A stretch of DNA of 64,000 nt from Petunia secreta (lineage: Eukaryota > Streptophyta > Magnoliopsida > Solanales > Solanaceae), in assembly GCA_029990175.1 (NCBI GenBank), contig JARKIP010000065.1, positions 9,738,501 through 9,802,500 of the forward strand, given 5' to 3'. The notes below the pieces were generated by a model. The model did not search any database, was not told the origin of the DNA, and saw only the letters and a list, made by a program, of their open reading frames with translations. Positions 58,618 to 64,000 of this stretch are shown here, in pieces; the stretch's first letter is position 1; the number at the start of each line of letters is the position of its first letter. Position numbers and translations under genes: made by a program.

Positions 58618-58790
58618 AGTATGATCTAGGACATCCAATTATAAATTTATTGCTTATGCTGATAATAGTGTTGCTTATAGTTTTGACTAATAAAAGTAAT
58701 ATGATTAAGCTAACAATATTTTTGAACCAAAAATGCTAATATATTTAAAAAAAATTTCCCATAACACCGGTAATATTTCTCACACTCATG
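58618..58790 (+). pseudogene. Old Copia fragment, right part
   Basis: Continues the 47521-48479 fragment after LARD-2. FIAYADNSVAYSF matches the Copia FIGYAxNSxAYRF motif downstream of integrase, and NIFEPK, then a frame change, NANIF-like sequence follow. Confidence 0.7.
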
Positions 58791-58804
58791 TTACTCGAAT
58801 GGAT

Positions 58805-59150
58805 CGTTTGGTAGAGAGGCAAGTTATACAGGAATTAATAATGCATGGATTATGTTTTCATGTGTTTGGTTTACTGTATTAAATTCTAGATATATTATGT
58901 ATTAACTTAAACTAGTGTTTGGTACAAACATGTATAAACTTTAGTTTATAATTATACCCTTGGAGGAAATGAGTTTTAGCAGAAAAGGATTTGTGGGCAA
59001 GGATATTTTTGTCCTTTCAAACTTTTTATACATGTTTTGTAATCCATGTATTAATAATACCATGATGGGCTTGGTATTAGTTTGTACCCAAATTGATGCA
59101 TTAATTAATACAGGTATTAGTTATTCTAGTTTCAAATAAGCTACCAAACG
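58805..59150. mobile_element. 346-bp MITE
   Basis: CGTTTGGTAG at 58805-58814 is perfectly inverted at 59141-59150. The interior repeats 'tgtttggt' motifs and is AT-rich, similar in style to the MITE at 28321-28912. No clear target duplication. Confidence 0.65.
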
Positions 59151-59954
59151 CAGAGTAAAGCTGTAAAAAGTTTTAATACATGAATTAGCTAGTCTATACA
59201 CCATATTAAACGAGTCTAAAGTGTCTAAACGATTTAAGTACACAATGGCCATTGGATGGTAGTATAAGTTGTGAATGACATGCATTGAATTCTCTCTTTC
59301 TCTCTATACTTTCTTAACGCTACTTTCGATAAAATCCTTCATCACCAAATTTTTCAATCGCTAATTACCACCGACGAACAGGTAAGGTTACCAACCTATC
59401 TTCTCTCTCTGTCCTTCTCTCTCCCCTCTCTTCTCTCTCTTCTTATTTCTTCTTCCCCTGCCCGTTTCCCTCTTCTAGCCGCATTACCATAGCTGGCCAT
59501 CGAACCAGCGTCAACGCTGGCCGACGTAGCACCTCCGGCGCTATGCAGTTTCTGCCGAAAACACGTACTCTCCATCACAATCAGCCAACTCGTTGCAAAC
59601 CACTAGCGTTAGGAACCTTGGAAATTCGGAGACTGGTAGCCTTCTGTCAAGGCAGCCCTGGTACGGTTCCTCCATCCCTTTACTTTCGTTTCCTTGACCA
59701 GTTAATTTTAAGTTTTTGATTTGCTTGCTTACTTGGTTATTTACTGTTAATCTTTAAGTTTATTGGCTTCTACCTTTTATTACGATTTCCATGTTTTTCT
59801 GTTATGATTTCATTGTGTTTCTTTGTGTTTACGGTAGTTTACTTCAGTTTACTTTTTGGTGTTACTTTTTGGTTTGGCTTTGTATCATCCCCGGTTTATA
59901 TTTTGCGGATTTTTATAGCGTAGTGGCTTTGGTAAATAATGTTAGTTTAAAATC
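59151..59954. other. Spacer with CT-rich tract, probable LINE 5' region
   Basis: A CT-rich tract (59390-59470) and T-rich DNA precede the LINE coding fragment. Part of it may be the LINE 5' UTR or the remains of its ORF1; no domain is visible. Confidence 0.4.
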
Positions 59955-61081
59955 GTGTCCTCGAGTTGGGGTGGGGGTGGGGTTGGGGCATACCCCAAGG
60001 GTGTCAAGGGAGTTGCTGAGGTCAGAATTGGGCCATGGAACATAGGTTCTTCGACAGAAAAAATCCATTGAATTAGTGAAGATTCTCAAGAAGAAGAGGA
60101 TTAATATATCTTGTATCCAAGAAACCAAGTGGGTGGGAACTAGGGCTTGAGATGTAAATGGGTAAAATTGTGGTACTCGAGTGTTTCAAAGAGTAGAAAT
60201 GGTGTCAGTATTTTAATTGATTCAAACCTCCGCAATAAAGTAGTAGAGATCATGAGGGTGAATGACAGGATGATATTCATCAAACTTGTGGTTGAGGGGG
60301 GGGGGGGGGGGATTTTCTACAACATCATCAGTGCTTATGCACCACAAGTAGGCCTTGACGAGGAGGTCAAAAAAATGCTTTTGAAAGGATTTGGGCGAGG
60401 TAGTTCGAGGTATCCCCCAAACCGAAAAGCTTTTCATTGGAGGAGATTTCAATGGCCATATTGGGACATCTCCGGGAGGTTTCGATGATGTTCATGGCGG
60501 CTTTGGTTTTGGGGATAGACACGATGGAAGAGTTTCCTTCTTGAATTTTTCTAGAGCATTTGAGCTGGTAATTGCGAATTCGTATTTCCAAAAGAATGAG
60601 GACCATTTAGCCACTCTCTGTAGTGCGGTGGCGAAGACCCAAATTGACTTCCTACTTCTGAGAAAGAAAGAAAAGAAAGTGTATTTGAACTATATGGTTA
60701 TCTTGAGCAAGAATCTTTCAACTCAACATAAGCTCTTGGTTATGGATGTGGAGATCTAAGGGATGAGGAAAAAGAGAACTTTGACCGTCCGACCTAGAAT
60801 TAAATGGGCGCCCGGGCTAGTGAAAAAATTCAGGAGATGGGGAGAAGCTGGTAACTATGGGGGCTTGGGAGAGTAGGGGAGATGCGATCAGTTAGTGGTC
60901 AACGACGACAGAGTGTATCAGGGGAGTTGCAAAGGAGGTGCTAGGGGTTTCAAGGGGTCACTCCAGTAGAAACTAAGGGGACTGGAGGTGGAATGAAGAG
61001 GTCCAAAGGAAAGTGAAGGCCAAGAAGGTTGCTTACATGAAGCTGGTAGAGAGAAAAGGCGAGGATGAAAAGAGCATAAAT
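59955..61081 (+). pseudogene. LINE (non-LTR) fragment with AP-type endonuclease
   Basis: Decayed ORF2 5' part. Endonuclease motifs appear in order: GxWNIGSS near 60030, catalytic Glu in CIQETKWVG (about 60115), GGDFNGHIG (about 60440), AKTQIDFLLL (about 60635) and the His region STQHKLLVMD (about 60720). Stops and frame changes occur, including one near a 16-G run at 60296-60311. No RT domain is present because Gypsy-3 begins at 61082. In solanaceous annotations such fragments are often mislabelled as craniofacial development protein 2-like. Confidence 0.85.
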
Positions 61082-61845
61082 TAATGAAATGTAAAACACG
61101 GAAGTGGTAAAAGTAAAGATAAAGCGACACGCAACTTAAACAACATATGAGGTAGCACAGAAGAACGATATTTTGATACACCCTTGCTCGAGTGAAGTAA
61201 AACCAACACTATGAAACTATCCTCAAGAGACACCCGGTCCTTGCAAATAGAATGATCAAAGAGGATTGAAGTTCAACTTGGATTCTTCCAATTGATTTCA
61301 AGCCAAATATTACAAGGTTTCTAGAGAGCAAATCTGATCAATGTATATAATTCAAGGTAGGTTAATGGCATTGAATGATGAAGGGTGTATTTATACCACC
61401 TTTTTACAAGTTATGAAATGTCTAAAAGCCCTCAAACTAGGTTAGAATACAATAGAACACTTAGGGCTAAAATAGGTAGTTCGCACAAAAAAATGTAGCA
61501 AGTTAAGCGTCTAGGCGCTCCGCCTGGCTGAGCTACTGACCAAGGTAGCCTCTTGTTGAGGCGCTCCGCCTGGTTGGCCTTGAGGCTGGGCGCTCCTCCT
61601 GGCTTCTAGGCGCACCTCCTAGCTGCCTTAGTGATCAAGGAGCTAGGCACTCCGCCTGGCTCTGGCGTTCCGCCTCCCCCTGAACCTTAGGCTTCCCTCC
61701 TTTAATTGAGCTCAAATACATGATCTTCAAATCCTCTCCAGAGCTCATATCATAAAGGCCCTTCCAAACCAAGTATAAGTGAGCATCGTGGATCTCTTTG
61801 GCTTGACATCGAGTGAATGGTCTCGATGCAATTTGGATTGCATCA
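61082..61845 (-). repeat. 3' LTR of Gypsy-3
   Basis: 764 bp, homologous to the Gypsy-2 LTR. The left edge reads TAATGAAATG where Gypsy-2 has TGATGCAATG, so the terminal TG/CA is mutated. It includes the pol tail (61844-61635), palindromic units (about 61505-61675) and a TATAAATA box (61388-61395). Confidence 0.87.
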
Positions 61846-64000
61846 TCCTCTCCTTCGTGAGAAGATTTCGTCCTCGAAATTAAGTCGTCATCCTCTAAAG
61901 TATCATCACTATATCATAAAGAGTCAAGTAAGAAACATTAAATGTGCTAAAAACGCAAGTCGATCATATATGCGCTGTTGTTGAATTTGGATAGCACTTG
62001 GAATGGTCCATCTCTTCGTGGTGCCAACTTTCCTTTCCTAATGTTTGGAAATCTCTCATTGCGGAAATGCACCCACACATAGTCTCCTTTCTTGAGTTCC
62101 ATTTTATTCCTTCCCTTATTCTTCTTGGTTGCAACCTTTTCATAGGCCCCCTCCAAGTTCTTCTTCACCTTGGCATGAAGCTCAAGTAATGCCTTGGCCT
62201 GAGTCTTACCTTCAAAATTAACAACTGCATCCCTTGGAAAAGGGGTAAGATCAAGTGGAACCAAAGGGTTAAAACCATAAACACACTCAAATGGAGTCAT
62301 GCCAATCATTCTATGCAAAGTGCGGTTATATGCAAACTCCATGAGTGGTAACTTATTAATCCAAGTCCCGGCCTTACCTTTGGTCATGGCTCTAAGTAGA
62401 ACTCCCAAGGTTTGGTTCACCACCTTGGTTTGCCCATTGGTTTGAGGGTGGTGGGATGTAGAGAACAATAATTGGTGCCAAGAGCACCCCACAGACACTT
62501 CAAAAAATGGCTAAGGAGCTTAGAGTCCCTATCACTAACAATAGTGCAAGACACCCCATTCAACTTTAACACATTATCCATAAACAAGGAAACTATATGT
62601 TGTGCATCATGACTCTTTTTGCACGGAATGAAGTGAGCCATTTTGGAGAACCTATCAACGAAAACATAAATGCTGTCGTATCCTCCCCTAGTCCGAGGCA
62701 AAGCCATAACAAAATCCATAGAAATATCAACTCACGGACAAGTAGGTACCGGCAAAGGAGTGTACAAGCCATGGGTGTTGGATCTAGATTTGGCCTTTTA
62801 GAAATCTAAACAAGCATCGAAAAGCGTTCCACAAGAGGCCTAATTTTCGGCCAATGGAATTGCTCTTTTAGAATGGCCATAGTCTTATCCACCCCAAAGT
62901 GACCCATCAAACCCCCACAATGTTCTTTTCACACTAGCAATTCTTTCCAAGAGGACTCGGGGAGACACACTCTCCCATTACTGTAGCCATGTACCCATTG
63001 GTATTTCTCCACGCTCACCCCACTCACTAGAGAATTATGAATGCTCTTGATCTTTGGGTCATATTCATACAACAATTTTATACTTACAAAACCCATAAGC
63101 CTAGAAGCTAGAGTAGTAGCTAGGGCAAACTTCCTTGAAAGTGCATCGGCTACAACATTGTCCTTTCCCTTCTTGTAATGAATTACATAGAGAAAAGACT
63201 CAATGAACTCCACTCATCAACCTCTACATCAACAAAAACAAGAAAGACAATATTTTCAACACAAAAGGCACATTTCTTAAATTTGCAAAGAGTTTTTCGG
63301 CTCTTAGCACTTCAAGAACCACCCTTAAATCGACAACACGGTCATCTATTGATTTGCTATTTATCAAGATATCATCAAAATAGACAACCACAATTTTTTT
63401 GATAAACGGTTTCAAGATATGGTTCATCAATCTTATGAAAGTACTAGGTGCGTTGGAAAGGCCAATAGGCATCACCAACCATTCATAGAGACCAAACTTG
63501 GTCTTGAATGCGGTATCACCCGGTTTCATTCAGATTTGGTGGGAGCCGGACCTAAGATCTATCTTAGAAAAGATACTAGAACTACTCAATTCATCAAGCA
63601 TGTCATCAAGTCTAGGAATAGGATGACGATACTTTACCGTTATCTTGTTGACCACACGGCAATCAACACACATCCTCCATGTCCCGTCCTTCTTTGGCAC
63701 AAGAATGACCGGTACGGCACACGGACTCAAGCTCTCACGAACCAAGCCTTTGTTGAGCAACTCATCCACTTGCTTTTGCAATTCCTTTGTATATTTGGTA
63801 TTGCTCCTATAGGCCGGCTTGTTTGGGATTTAAGACGCGGGATAAAGTCAATTTAGTGCTCAATCCCCCTCAATAGAGGAAGACCACTCAGCATCTCATC
63901 CGGGAACATGTCCTCAAAAACCTTCAAGACATTATCAATAGCACTAGGCAAAGGGTTAGGGTTAGAAGCATAATCACAATCGGAATTTAAAACCATACCT
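61635..64000 (-). pseudogene. Gypsy-3 pol 3' half, disrupted
   Basis: RT with SPCAVPVILVPKKDGTWRM (about 63715) and VVYFDDILINS (about 63380); RNase H remnant KGKDNVVADALSRKF (about 63155); integrase with FSKMAHFIPC, VSDRDSKL and HHPQTNGQTKVVNQTL (62650-62430) and KGKLAPRRDGPFQVL (about 62020). An acidic linker (DDDLISRTKSSHEGEDDA) then runs into the LTR tail (RPFTRCQAKEIHDAHLYLV) to a stop at 61635-61637. Frame changes near 62450, 61950 and 62920, and the RT/RNase H deletion, inactivate it. Confidence 0.88.

Larger units (their letters stand above)
61082..64000 (-). mobile_element. Gypsy-3: 3' part of a Ty3/Gypsy element, runs off the window
   Basis: Minus-strand element of the same family as Gypsy-1 and Gypsy-2: 3' LTR (61082-61845), PPT-like purine tract, integrase, part of RNase H, RT and protease-RT linker to the window end. 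An internal deletion joins RT to late RNase H near 63214; by comparison with Gypsy-2 about 0.5 kb is missing. It inserted into the LINE. Confidence 0.9.

Overview
This 64-kb window looks like repeat-dense nuclear DNA from a flowering plant, most likely a nightshade (Solanaceae). The grounds are AT-rich spacers, GT-AG introns, an intronless organellar-type PPR gene, a plant purple acid phosphatase, and plant-style Copia, Gypsy, LINE, hAT and PIF/Harbinger elements. The family-level guess rests on remembered similarity of the MITEs, the LINE and the TGTTGACACC-type long LTRs to solanaceous repeats; no search was run. Only two ordinary host genes are convincing: an E-class PLS pentatricopeptide repeat (PPR) gene (4362-5864, +) and a PAP2/PAP9-like purple acid phosphatase with one intron (29052-31765, +). 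No rRNA, tRNA, CRISPR or prokaryotic-type feature was seen.

Layout. 1-6186: a partial upstream duplicate of the PPR gene fused to a fragment of a transposon ORF, two MITE-like insertions, then the PPR gene. 6187-16133: a complete but decayed Copia retrotransposon on the minus strand, with 948- and 941-bp LTRs, a near-perfect 5-bp target duplication, PBS, PPT, broken gag and pol, and an extra sense ORF 3' of pol. 17094-25470: a short DNA element with perfect 14-bp inverted ends, split by a Gypsy element (Gypsy-1, 17253-24882, two 735-bp LTRs) that itself carries a 505-bp hAT-like MITE. 25471-27900: remains of a PIF/Harbinger transposon (Myb/SANT-like ORF plus a three-exon DDE transposase). 28321-28912: a MITE just upstream of the phosphatase gene. 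32325-32630: an inverted array of about 50-bp units.

32805-58617 is mostly two large LTR elements without gag-pol. LARD-1 (32805-41509, LTRs about 2.15-2.19 kb) abuts a 3'-truncated Gypsy (Gypsy-2, 41510-47520, -). LARD-2 (48480-58617, LTRs about 2.39 kb, exact AGTAT target duplication) sits inside an old Copia integrase fragment (47521-48479 and 58618-58790). The LARDs share a PBS, a PPT and a non-coding internal region rich in tandem and hairpin-forming repeats. The right end holds another MITE, a 5' LINE fragment with endonuclease motifs (59955-61081), and the 3' part of a third Gypsy (Gypsy-3, 61082 to beyond 64000, -).

The nesting gives a relative history: Copia fragment, then Gypsy-2 and LARD-2; DNA element, then Gypsy-1, then hAT MITE; LINE, then Gypsy-3. 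The least expected structures are the Gypsy pol frame continuing about 64-70 codons into the 3' LTR with the PPT inside coding sequence, arrays of GC-rich palindromic units in the LTRs and leaders of the same Gypsy family, conserved hairpin repeats in the LARDs, and the PPR/transposon-ORF chimera.
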